18,920 bases of DNA from Desulfobacterales bacterium (GTDB taxonomy: Bacteria > Desulfobacterota > Desulfobacteria > Desulfobacterales > JAHEIW01): positions 1 to 18,920 of the forward strand of contig JAQYWI010000105.1 of the NCBI GenBank assembly GCA_030145015.1, written 5' to 3'. The notes beneath the pieces were generated by a model that saw only the letters and a program-made list of their open reading frames with translations, was not told the origin of the DNA and did not search any database. Below, piece after piece: positions 8,022 through 15,606 of this stretch. The translations under genes were made by a program, and so were the position numbers. Within the stretch, counting starts at the first letter, position 1; each line of letters starts with the position of its first letter.

Positions 8022-10172
8022 CTAGTTTGCAGCAAGCGCCTGCCGAACGGTATTCGCCAGGTCCTGCATCAACAGCGGCTTCATAAGGAAGGATCGAACG
8101 CCCATTTCAGAGGCCTGCCGTCGGGTAAATTTTTCACTGTAGCCCGTGCAAAAAACGACCGGGATATCGGCCCGAATATCCATCAATTTTTCAGCCAGCG
8201 TTTCACCGGTCATATTCGGCATGACGATATCGGTTATCACCAGATCAAAGCGATCCGGCTGCGCTTTGAAAAGCTCCAGGGCCTCGACACTGCTTGTGCG
8301 TGCGGCCACGGTATATCCCAGGCGTTCCAGCATTTGTTTTCCAATTTCCACCAGGGGCTGCTCATCGTCCACCAGAAGAATGCGTTCATGCCCCATCGGC
8401 AACGGTGCTGAAACAACTTCATCCGTTGTTACGTTTCGTTGTATTATCGGCAGATACACATGAAATGTTGAACCTTGACCGACCTCGCTTTCTACAGTTA
8501 CGGCCCCGTTATGGGACTTGATAATGCCCTGGACCACAGCTAATCCCAGACCGGTTCCTTCACCTTTTTCCTTGGTTGTAAAATAAGGTTGAAAAATCTG
8601 CTCTCGAGTTTCCGGATGGATCCCGTCTCCGGTATCGCTGACGCTCAGTTTGAGATAAGGTCCCGGTTTGAGTTCCGGAGGCCGGGCGGCAGCATTTTGA
8701 TCCCAGTCAATGTTACTCAGGCTGATTTCCAGCACGCCGTCTTTTTCATGCATTGCATGCGCTGCATTGGTGCACAGGTTCATCAATACCTGATGGAATT
8801 GAGCTGGATCGGCCTCGATAACACCGGTATTTTTTTCAATTTTCTGTTGAATTTTAATCGTGGCGGGAAGAGAAGCGCGCAACATCTTTAAAGCTTCTTT
8901 GATGATATGACGGACCTGAATGGGCTTGCGCTCATGTTTGCTCTGGCGGCTAAAAGCCAGAATCTGCTTAACCATGTCGCGGGCATGTTTGCTGGCGTTA
9001 AAAATTTCTTTTAGATTTTGCTTGACCTCCGAATTCACGTTTCCGTTCATCAGTATCAGCTCCGTATAGCCGATAATGACGGAAAGAATATTATTAAAAT
9101 CATGGGCGATTCCGCCGGCCAGCGTTCCGACGGCTTCCATCTTCTGGGCTTGCTGGAGTTGATCCTCGAGTATTAATTTTTCTTCTTCGGCTTGCTTGCG
9201 GTCAGTGATGTCATGCGCCACAACCGTAGCACCGTTGGGCTTTCCGTTCTTATCATATTCATATCTCGCATCTAAAAAGATCCAGAACTCATGGCCGTCT
9301 TTAGCCTTGGCCTTGTACTCAACAGTCCTTGGAATTTGCTTGTCATTAAAAAGGTTGTCCAATCTATCAAGAAAACGCTTTTGACTTTCTTCCGTCAAAA
9401 AATCCAGGGCACTCATATTGAGAAGCTCTTCTTCGGTGTAACCGGTATATTCACACATAACATCATTTACGCTGACCAATTTTCCGGTATTAAAATCCAC
9501 TCTATAAATGCCGGTCGGCGCATGGTTGACCAGTTGTCTGTATTTCTCTTCACTCTCAATTAAGGCCTTTTCTGTCTGCTTGCGTCCGGTATTATCGTGC
9601 GCAATACCTCGAAAACCGATGCGGTTGCCATCTTCATCGGTAATTAAAGAAACCGAAGCATCCACCTGCCGTCTCGTGCCGTCTGCTTTGATAATCTCCC
9701 AATCAAATCCTTTGGCAGGCTTTCCGGTCTCGTATACGCGGTTAAATGTTTGAAATACCTTTTTCGCATTTTCTGCATCCATATATTCTCTGTGGTTCAT
9801 TCCTGCCATCGCAGAAGGAGAATAGCCGATCAATCTGCACATAGAACCGTTAAAGAAAGTGAAATCGCCGGCGATATCGACTTCGAAATACCCGTCTTCG
9901 ATATTTTCCAGAATCGTGCGGTATTTTTCTTCACTATGCTTAAGCGCCTGCTCGGAGATGTGCAGTTTGATCACAGCGCAGGCAAAAATATACCCCAATA
10001 CAGGGGCAATAATCGCTGGAATGATCAGGCTCATGAGAAAGCCTCGCATCTCTGCTTGCGCTAAAATATACGAACTCCCTGAATATAAGAAAAACGATGA
10101 AAAAATCGCCACCGCCGTAGTTGCCAGGGTGGTTTTTAAAATACCTAATTTTCTCATCCATTTAAGAATCAT
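8022..10172 (-). CDS. Hybrid histidine kinase with two PAS domains and receiver
   Basis: A 716-residue sensor kinase. Two membrane helices (about 12-36 and 46-68) with a very short outside loop suggest that sensing is inside the cell or the membrane. Two PAS domains follow (about 82-198 and 208-327). HisKA carries H357 in GGIAHDFNN, and HATPase_c shows N469, D513-x-G-x-G and GTGLGLA. The C-terminal receiver has D602-D603, phospho-acceptor D648, T676 and K698. The layout from PAS to receiver parallels the next gene downstream, and the H-box and ATP-lid regions are close, so the two are probably paralogues that diverged in the sensory part. No output domain, HPt or cognate regulator is visible in the window. 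The ATG at 10172 has no clear Shine-Dalgarno, so the start is less sure than the frame. Confidence 0.93.
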   Translation of the reverse strand: MILKWMRKLGILKTTLATTAVAIFSSFFLYSGSSYILAQAEMRGFLMSLIIPAIIAPVLGYIFACAVIKLHISEQALKHSEEKYRTILENIEDGYFEVDIAGDFTFFNGSMCRLIGYSPSAMAGMNHREYMDAENAKKVFQTFNRVYETGKPAKGFDWEIIKADGTRRQVDASVSLITDEDGNRIGFRGIAHDNTGRKQTEKALIESEEKYRQLVNHAPTGIYRVDFNTGKLVSVNDVMCEYTGYTEEELLNMSALDFLTEESQKRFLDRLDNLFNDKQIPRTVEYKAKAKDGHEFWIFLDARYEYDKNGKPNGATVVAHDITDRKQAEEEKLILEDQLQQAQKMEAVGTLAGGIAHDFNNILSVIIGYTELILMNGNVNSEVKQNLKEIFNASKHARDMVKQILAFSRQSKHERKPIQVRHIIKEALKMLRASLPATIKIQQKIEKNTGVIEADPAQFHQVLMNLCTNAAHAMHEKDGVLEISLSNIDWDQNAAARPPELKPGPYLKLSVSDTGDGIHPETREQIFQPYFTTKEKGEGTGLGLAVVQGIIKSHNGAVTVESEVGQGSTFHVYLPIIQRNVTTDEVVSAPLPMGHERILLVDDEQPLVEIGKQMLERLGYTVAARTSSVEALELFKAQPDRFDLVITDIVMPNMTGETLAEKLMDIRADIPVVFCTGYSEKFTRRQASEMGVRSFLMKPLLMQDLANTVRQALAAN

Positions 10173-10439
10173 TCATTCAGTCCGGTTTTCAGGGGTTGAT
10201 TTGATGCGAGGCTGCGAATTTTCAGCTTTTTTAGAGATGCAAAAAGTATGCTATCCGCGTATACTCAAAATTTTTTTTAAGCCAGCTTTAAGATACTGAA
10301 AAAATTCTAGTTAATCCAATTTCATGTATCGGCCCCCGGAGCCTTTTCCTTTAAAAATGTTTGGAAAATTGACGCCTGTGGAAAAAAGGGAGACGTAAGC
10401 GGCAAAAATAGGCCTGATGATTTATTGATCAAATGGAAT

Positions 10440-12239
10440 CTAAAGCCGTGGTTTGGACGACACCGGGTTTTCCGTATATTGGGTTCTAGCCGGACCTTTA
10501 CCCGGGGCTGAATCCATGTTTTGAGCAAAAATATGGCCGAGGGTGGCTTCTGACAGCGACGTTAAAAGCGCCTTGTCATGCTGCTCTTCCCAGTTGAGTT
10601 CCAGAGTCAGGCGATTATTTTTGTGCCCAATTTGGTGCCGATAGCGTGGATCGTTTAAAAGCGCGATCAGCTTTAAGGCAATACCGTCGACATTGAGATC
10701 ATCATGATTGCCGGATTTTAGCTGTTCAACTATTTTTTTACCATTCACGTTTTTGCGAAACTGCTGGGCATAACTCAGCACCCGGCCGTTTGCATTGTTC
10801 AGGCGGAAGCCCATCGCCAGGGCTTCGGTGCCCTTTAACGATTCGGATAATTGGGTCAGTACACTTCCCCCCATTGCGGCAATCATGGCTGCCTGGGGGT
10901 TTTGTTTCAAGGCCGGATTGCTCTGGATCTTTTCCTGCAAAACCGCGGCAAAATTTTCAGGAACGCTAACCGACAGCACCGCCAGATCCCGGGGTTTGGC
11001 GATGGCGGCAATCATTTTGGCGACCCGGGTTTTGTGAAGCCGGCCTTCGCCCTCTTTTAATACCCGAGCCAGATGTTCCGGGGCAAAAATTGCGGAATCA
11101 CCAATAAATTTAATACGATACAGATCAATCGGGAAATCATTCTGTTTGTCTTCGGGAAGGGCTTTTTTATTAATACGATAGGATCCGTCCGGCTGGCGTT
11201 CCAAAAATTGGTTATAATTATTTTGAGATTTCAAATGCCTTTCCAGGCTTTTTCCATCCTTACTGGCAGCCAAAATCACCGGTAAAAAGGTGTGTTCCGG
11301 GTCGGGATACAGGTATAATTGAATCTTGCCGAATCCAAAAGATTTGAAAATTCCGGTGGTCATTTTATATTTAAAGTCTTTTTTTTCCTCCGGTAAATTT
11401 CGGTCGATTGCCTCCAGCAGCAGGGGCACATTTAGTCGGGCAGCTATCAGAGGCTCTGCTGCGGTAATACTGCGGGCCCGGGCGCGGGGTTGGGGTTCTT
11501 CTTTATGAATGGCCGGTTTTTTCCCGATGACTTTATTGAGGCCAAAACGGCTGCCGGTCACCTGATTCCAATTGGTTTTCAGGAGATTGCCGGCGAGAAC
11601 AATAATGATGATTCCGGCCGCTGCTGCCAGTATCCAGGATTTTCGAAAGGCCGGCGTTGCCGGCCGCCCCATATCCGGGACCGTGGGGATATCCAGGGCG
11701 GGCTGTTTACCCCTTGATCCTTTGGATTGCTGCTGTAGCGCAATAACTTTTTGATCGATGTCGCTTTTCAATGCTGGAATTTCTGTAGGAGGCTTCAGTG
11801 ATATGGTATGGCCACAGGCCTTGCATTTTGTTGATGTCATTCCCGGCGGGATCTTGCCGGCATTGATATTGTATTTTTTGCTGCAATATAAGCAGGTAAT
11901 CTTTTTGTTACCCGTGTTTTGCGGCACGGTTTGCGCAGGTTCCGGTGTTGGCGGCGCGGCGTCTTTGGGTGCTAAGGAAATCGTGTGGCCGCAGGCTTTG
12001 CATTTGGTGCTCGTGACGCCTGCAGGGATCGATTTGGGATTGACACTGTATTTTTTGCTGCAGTACTGACAGGTAATTTGCATGACAGCCGGCTCAGGCG
12101 GAGCCGATGCCTGAGGGACACCTGGACGCAGAGATATTGAATTGCCGCAGGTTTTGCATTTGGTGCTGGTAATCCCGGATGGGATCTTGTTCAGGTTCAC
12201 ATTGTAGACTTTTTTACATTTTGAACAGGTGATTTGCAT
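10440..12239 (-). CDS. Membrane protein with three tandem MJ0042-type zinc ribbons
   Basis: A 599-residue protein. Three copies of a zinc-ribbon unit of about 36 residues open it, each with CxxC, then a V/I-N-x-x-x-I-P-x-G pattern, then TKCKxCG: C5/C8/C28/C31, C57/C60/C80/C83 and C116/C119/C139/C142. Pro/Ala-rich linkers separate them. This is the MJ0042 finger-like motif common in deltaproteobacterial membrane proteins. After a linker with basic residues comes one membrane helix (about 202-220), so the ribbons are cytoplasmic and the C-terminal 380 residues are probably periplasmic. That domain (from about 265) is not recognised; it contains a repeated layout of hydrophobic strands and LERHLK/LARVLKEGEG helices, and it ends in a polar tail. 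The ribbons could bind nucleic acid, protein or simply zinc; no enzyme motif is seen. The start has only a weak AAGGG upstream. Confidence 0.85.
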   Translation of the reverse strand: MQITCSKCKKVYNVNLNKIPSGITSTKCKTCGNSISLRPGVPQASAPPEPAVMQITCQYCSKKYSVNPKSIPAGVTSTKCKACGHTISLAPKDAAPPTPEPAQTVPQNTGNKKITCLYCSKKYNINAGKIPPGMTSTKCKACGHTISLKPPTEIPALKSDIDQKVIALQQQSKGSRGKQPALDIPTVPDMGRPATPAFRKSWILAAAAGIIIIVLAGNLLKTNWNQVTGSRFGLNKVIGKKPAIHKEEPQPRARARSITAAEPLIAARLNVPLLLEAIDRNLPEEKKDFKYKMTTGIFKSFGFGKIQLYLYPDPEHTFLPVILAASKDGKSLERHLKSQNNYNQFLERQPDGSYRINKKALPEDKQNDFPIDLYRIKFIGDSAIFAPEHLARVLKEGEGRLHKTRVAKMIAAIAKPRDLAVLSVSVPENFAAVLQEKIQSNPALKQNPQAAMIAAMGGSVLTQLSESLKGTEALAMGFRLNNANGRVLSYAQQFRKNVNGKKIVEQLKSGNHDDLNVDGIALKLIALLNDPRYRHQIGHKNNRLTLELNWEEQHDKALLTSLSEATLGHIFAQNMDSAPGKGPARTQYTENPVSSKPRL

Positions 12240-12257
12240 GGTCCCAACCCTTAATAA

Positions 12258-12295
12258 ATGATCTAAAATGATCTAAAATGCCTAAATTGCCTAAA
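12258..12295. repeat. CTAAA-word repeat cluster, plus orientation
   Basis: Four adjacent units, ATGATCTAAA twice then ATGCCTAAA and TTGCCTAAA (10, 10, 9 and 9 nt), lie just upstream of the zinc-ribbon gene, 18 nt from its start codon. The same unit forms the cluster at 4442-4479 upstream of the amidase, in the same orientation. It therefore overlaps the likely 5' untranslated or promoter region of two minus-strand genes. A hairpin TCTGAT-ACA-ATCAGA follows at 12357-12371. Confidence 0.6.
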
Positions 12296-12439
12296 ATTAA
12301 TAAACGGATAAAAAGGCTTTTAATTTAAGGTATTTTTGAGGCTGCTTTTAAAATTATCTGATACAATCAGAGTGTTCGCTAATTTTTCAGCTAAGTGCGC
12401 TAATAGATTATATCGGTAGGGGGCATCCAAACTTGAGAT

Positions 12440-12760
12440 TTAGGATAAATTTGAGGTGAATTGTTTGAGATAGTTTTCCCATTCCATGGGCAGGAGTTGT
12501 TTTTTGGCGGTGTTGCACGTCTTGCAGCACGGCACAACATTTCCTTTGGTGCTTTTTCCGCCGCGGGAAATCGGGACGACATGATCCATGGTGAGTTCTT
12601 TGGAAGGCGTTGAGCGCTTGCAGTAATGGCACTCTCCTTTTGCCACCCGGCGTTTCCACCACTGGGACCCTCTGATCTCCCGGGCTTTACGGCGTTCTCG
12701 TTTTAGATCTGTTTCTTCCAGATCATAGGCAAAAGGTTGGATGGTTTTTCTTTTTTTCAT
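12440..12760 (-). CDS. Small HNH endonuclease
   Basis: A 106-residue protein of the HNH family. A basic N-terminal half (RERRKAREIR, WWKRR) precedes the nuclease core: the zinc-binding CxxC at C44/C47, D59-H60 with the general-base histidine in MDHVVPISRGG, N74 in GNVVPCCKTCN, the second CxxC at C79/C82 and N83. This is an intact HNH (H-N-N type) with its zinc knuckle. It is the size of free-standing HNH proteins found in many bacterial chromosomes and phages, whose role (repair, restriction or homing) is mostly unknown. It is not IscB, Cas9 or McrA: no other domain is attached. It lies between the ATP-grasp gene (93 nt) and the zinc-ribbon gene (200 nt), with no methylase or phage gene near. 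Confidence 0.88.
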   Translation of the reverse strand: MKKRKTIQPFAYDLEETDLKRERRKAREIRGSQWWKRRVAKGECHYCKRSTPSKELTMDHVVPISRGGKSTKGNVVPCCKTCNTAKKQLLPMEWENYLKQFTSNLS

Positions 12761-12853
12761 TTTTAACTTGGTTAAATCGTTAAATAGTTACAAAAAAATA
12801 CGCATAATTTTTTAGATTTTTTCTTTTCACGATTTGACTATTTCTTGATTTAA

Positions 12854-13696
12854 CTATTTTTCTAAATCAAGCTGGTTTAGCCAGTTGTCGATCTCGTTTT
12901 TTAAAATTTCATAATATGCGTCGGATCCGCCCAGCCCCCTGCGGCCGAAAAAATAGTTTATTTCAAGCAAAAGCGGCTGGCTGTTTTGCGCTGCAGCCGG
13001 GAAGATCACATCAAATCCGGCCAGGTCGACGCCGGTTTTAACGCAAAAATCGTGTATAAAGGCCCTGGCGGCCTTCTGCAGCTCCGGTAATGACGCGGTA
13101 TCGATATGTGCCCCCCTGGAAACGCTGGACATAAACCCGTCGGAGCTCTGCTGTATTCGCCAGTATGAAATGATCGCCCGGCCGATGATGATAACTCGCA
13201 GGGTTCTGCCGTTGGTGGGGACATATTGCTGCAGCAAAAACCCCTTTTGACCTGAATTTTCAAAAACAGCTGCTTTTTCTAATACTTCTCTTAGCTCGTC
13301 CGGGGAATTTATCAGATAAACGGTTTCGCCTTCACCGCCCCAATCAAATTTAAAAACACATGGCAGTCCAAAGGAAATATCCCCGGGCGCTTCACCATAG
13401 TGTTGTTTAAATTCAGCGACCGAGGGATACAATTCAGCCGGTGGATGGGCCCAGCCGGTTTCTCGAAACAGCCTGATCTGGCCGATTTTTCCGGGAAAGT
13501 TAAATCGGACCCTGTAATTGGGAAATACATGCTTGCAGTTGTCGCTGGCCATTTCATACAGGGATTGACGGCATCCCTGGGGCAAGACCACTGCCGCCGC
13601 CGCTTTTATGGCTGCAAGGTCATCCGCGCCGGGTTCCCGCCCCGCGCAAATGATATTTTTATCGCCTTCAAATAAAGGATGAAAAGAAACAATCAT
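12854..13696 (-). CDS. ATP-grasp family protein, substrate unknown
   Basis: A 280-residue protein with the ATP-grasp fold, whose members join a carboxylate to an amine or thiol using ATP through an acyl-phosphate. Signs are the ATP-binding lysine K116 with a glycine-rich loop (FKFDWGGEGE), an LLQQYVP hinge strand at 154-160, an R-V-I-I-I-G-R strand, and the metal-binding acidic residues D229 and E245-x-N247 (LLEIN), followed by GRRGLGG. It resembles RimK/GshB-type ligases most, but the N-terminal 100 residues are not recognised. The frame opens at TTG 13735, but ATG 13696 (MIVSFHPLF) begins a typical hydrophobic first strand and is used here, though with only a weak ribosome site. A cupin gene lies 95 nt upstream on the same strand, so the two may be co-transcribed. 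Confidence 0.83.
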   Translation of the reverse strand: MIVSFHPLFEGDKNIICAGREPGADDLAAIKAAAAVVLPQGCRQSLYEMASDNCKHVFPNYRVRFNFPGKIGQIRLFRETGWAHPPAELYPSVAEFKQHYGEAPGDISFGLPCVFKFDWGGEGETVYLINSPDELREVLEKAAVFENSGQKGFLLQQYVPTNGRTLRVIIIGRAIISYWRIQQSSDGFMSSVSRGAHIDTASLPELQKAARAFIHDFCVKTGVDLAGFDVIFPAAAQNSQPLLLEINYFFGRRGLGGSDAYYEILKNEIDNWLNQLDLEK

Positions 13697-13791
13697 AAAT
13701 GATAAATTACCACAGAGAACATATAGTGCACCCAAAGAATTTCGAGCCTGTAAAGAATAGGTGACCCTTTTGTTTATCGTTAAAAAAGCGT

Positions 13792-14163
13792 TTACTCAAA
13801 TCTACCCTCGGCAAGCCTTGTGTGAACCTGGTTGTGGTCTTCCTCCGAAGGAGGTGGCTGAACCACGTGTAAGATGGTCAGCTCTGTCAGGGCCTTAATC
13901 CCCCTCTTGAGGCCTTTGGGGACGATGATTAAATCATCTTTTCGGGCCGTTAAACGTTCGTCCCCGGTCACAACCTCTGCTTCGCCTTCGAGAATGTACA
14001 AAACCAGATCTACCCCCGGCGTATGTACCGGAATAAACTGGCCGGTCTTAAAATAAGCCAGTACGACCTTCATCCCGGCGCTCTGGTACACAACGTTCGG
14101 GGCAAACATTTTATCACCAAATGACTTCAATTCTCCGGCATTGACCTTTACGATTTCTCCCAT
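13792..14163 (-). CDS. Cupin-domain protein with degenerate metal site
   Basis: A 123-residue single-domain cupin. ATG 14163 is chosen over the in-frame TTG two codons earlier because AAAGGAG lies at the right distance before the ATG. Motif 1 is present as GQFIPVHTPGVDLVLYILEG (41-60). The glycines and H47 fit, but the second histidine is proline (P49) and the usual glutamate is replaced by L53 or D52. Motif 2 is VPKGLKRGI (81-89), where the usual histidine is lysine or arginine. The protein may therefore bind metal poorly or not at all and may act as a binding protein instead of an oxygenase. It is the first of the minus-strand series and faces the divergent motA-like operon. Confidence 0.82.
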   Translation of the reverse strand: MGEIVKVNAGELKSFGDKMFAPNVVYQSAGMKVVLAYFKTGQFIPVHTPGVDLVLYILEGEAEVVTGDERLTARKDDLIIVPKGLKRGIKALTELTILHVVQPPPSEEDHNQVHTRLAEGRFE

Positions 14164-14313
14164 TTTCAACTCCTTTCATTAGCACGTTACACTTAGAGGA
14201 ATTTTGCGATCAGCTTCTTCTTATATACGTTAGTCATCATAATCCAAATTACCATACCTCAAGGGTGCACGCCCGGCCGGAAAACCAACGTGTTAGAATT
14301 TGGTGTTAGGCGG

Positions 14314-14466
14314 ATGCCGCCGATGCTGAAAAATATGATTCGGCCCCATGCGGTGCCTTCCGCTAAATTAGAGTTGCTAGGCAATTTCTGCACCGTGAAT
14401 CCAGATAATTATACCGAAGCCAAATTTAACCACCTGAAATTAATGCGAAAATATTTTGGCACATAA
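14314..14466 (+). CDS. Possible 50-codon ORF or gene remnant
   Basis: An ATG frame at 14314 (another ATG at 14323) encodes a 50-residue product containing MLKNMIRPHAVPSAK, LELLGNFCTVNPDN and HLKLMRKYFGT and ends at TAA 14464. The composition looks protein-like (balanced, with no run of rare residues), and the frame stays open upstream to about 14230 without a start. No good ribosome binding site is seen. The last codons overlap the sigma-54 promoter candidate. It could be a small gene or the 3' end of a decayed gene; I recognise no family. Confidence 0.3.
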   Translation: MPPMLKNMIRPHAVPSAKLELLGNFCTVNPDNYTEAKFNHLKLMRKYFGT

Positions 14467-14472
14467 TCTGCA
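14456..14472 (+). promoter_or_regulatory. Sigma-54 (-24/-12) promoter candidate
   Basis: TTGGCAC, five bases, then CTGCA: the invariant GG and GC are exactly 10 nt apart, as in sigma-54 promoters (consensus TGGCAC-N5-TTGCW), with one mismatch at the first base of the -12 box. A start about 12 nt after the GC would fall near 14483, exactly where the hairpin-rich leader begins, and transcription would run into the motA/motB-like pair. No upstream activator site was identified. Confidence 0.55.
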
Positions 14473-14476
14473 AATA

Positions 14477-14745
14477 GGGTGCAAGCGTTGAGTCAACGAC
14501 CACTCGCAAAGCGGGTGGCTTGGATTTTACCGCCATAGGCGGTAAAAGACAGGGGCGCGAAGTGACCCAATCGTTGCGGGTGGAACCGGGTGCGTATCAA
14601 TGACCATACCTCTCTGTGAGAGGGATGTTTGATTTTCCGGCCGTAGGACGGAAAAACAAGCGAACGTTAGTTCGCAATCATTGTGTTTGTGATCGGGTGC
14701 GTAGCGCCCGATCGGTATACAAACAACCACCCGGTTTGGAAAACC
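14477..14745 (+). ncRNA. Tandem cloverleaf-like structured RNA leader
   Basis: Two adjacent units of 107-111 nt, each starting with GGGTGC (14477, 14588; a third GGGTGC at 14695). Each unit has an outer stem closing three hairpins. Unit A: outer stem CAACGA 14494-14499 with TCGTTG 14571-14576; hairpins 14500-14518, 14525-14547 (ten perfect pairs, loop ATA) and 14552-14568. Unit B: outer stem CAATGA 14598-14603 with TCATTG 14678-14683; hairpins 14605-14627, 14633-14655 and 14660-14675. Linker lengths match between units (0/1, 6/5, 4/4, 2/2). Most stems differ in sequence yet still pair. After unit B, TGTTTGT 14684-14690 pairs with ACAAACA 14719-14725 around hairpin 14691-14713, and a last small hairpin lies at 14733-14745. 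It ends 9 nt before the AGGAGG of the motA-like gene. It may be a regulatory leader, a separate RNA, or an orphan HEARO/omega-type RNA; the family is not known. Confidence 0.65.
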
Positions 14746-14768
14746 CAATAAAACAGGAGGAATATCGC

Positions 14769-15581
14769 GTGCTGCAAAAATTAATTCTGCTCATGGGCAT
14801 CGTTCTATTTATGATCCTCTCCGGAAATGCCATCGAGAACACTTCAATAATGTTAAATCTAAAAAGTGCCCTGCTTGTTATGGCAGGCTCGCTTTTAAGC
14901 GCGTTTATCGCCTTTCCAATGAAAACATTTCGGGATCTTTTTAAAAGTCTGCTTGCGGTTTACAAACAGGAGGAGACCGATAATGAACCTTTGGTTCAAG
15001 AAATGGAAAAACTCGCCGTCATCTGGCGCCGGCATGGAATTATCGCGCTTGAGAACGCAAAAAATGCGGTCGAAAACGTTTTCCTGAACAAGGGCGTCGA
15101 GCTTGTTATTGACGGTTATAATCGGTATGACATTCGAAATATTATGGAAAAGGACTATGAACTCTACTTTTCTAGAAAAGAGTCTCAGGTAAATATTTTA
15201 AATACGCTTGCAAAGCTGGCCCCGGTTTTCGGCTTCGTAGGCACCATAATTGGCTTGATAAATGTGCTTAACAATGTGGAGGATCCGGCCCAGATCGGAA
15301 AAGGCATGGCCATGGCGCTTCTGACGACATTGTATGGTATTCTGCTTGCCAATTTTCTCTTCTTCCCGCTTGCAAAAAAACTTTCCGAACACGCAAAGGC
15401 CGAAGCCACCGTTTTAAACATTATATTAGAAGGGGTGATGGATATTGCTGATCAAAAAACGTCAAAATCCATTTCCCATCGGCTGAATTCCTATCTTGGC
15501 GTAAATCATCTCAGCCACATGAAAAAGGAAAGAGAGCACGTACACAGGGGACGACCGACGCCGCAGATGCAATCACCGTAA
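14769..15581 (+). CDS. MotA-like proton/sodium channel subunit
   Basis: A 270-residue membrane protein of the MotA/TolQ/ExbB family, which with a MotB-type partner turns ion flow into mechanical work. The start is GTG 14769, set by AGGAGG eight nt upstream; the frame is open earlier but runs through the structured leader. Two helices lie at about 3-19 and 33-50, then a cytoplasmic loop of about 100 residues with the MotA-type sequence RRHGIIALE (88-95), where charged residues touch the rotor in flagellar MotA. Helices at about 150-168 and 179-202 carry the pore sequences LAPVFGFVGTIIGL and IGKGMAMALLTTLYG and both conserved prolines (P152, P200). The polar C-terminus has His-rich residues. 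A MotB-like gene follows 25 nt later. Flagellar use is likely but not proven, since no other motility gene is in the window. Confidence 0.9.
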   Translation: MLQKLILLMGIVLFMILSGNAIENTSIMLNLKSALLVMAGSLLSAFIAFPMKTFRDLFKSLLAVYKQEETDNEPLVQEMEKLAVIWRRHGIIALENAKNAVENVFLNKGVELVIDGYNRYDIRNIMEKDYELYFSRKESQVNILNTLAKLAPVFGFVGTIIGLINVLNNVEDPAQIGKGMAMALLTTLYGILLANFLFFPLAKKLSEHAKAEATVLNIILEGVMDIADQKTSKSISHRLNSYLGVNHLSHMKKEREHVHRGRPTPQMQSP

Positions 15582-15606
15582 CTCACGCCAAAAGCGAGGG
15601 AATTAC

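Noticed and set aside
12440..12760. IscB or Cas9-like nuclease to pair with the structured RNA
   Set aside because: The protein has only 106 residues with an HNH core and no RuvC part, and it lies about 1.7 kb from the RNA in another transcription unit.
14616..14768. N-terminal extension of the MotA-like frame by 51 codons
   Set aside because: It runs through the hairpins of the structured leader, has no hydrophobic or family-like content, and the AGGAGG before GTG 14769 gives a better start that fits the MotA N-terminus.
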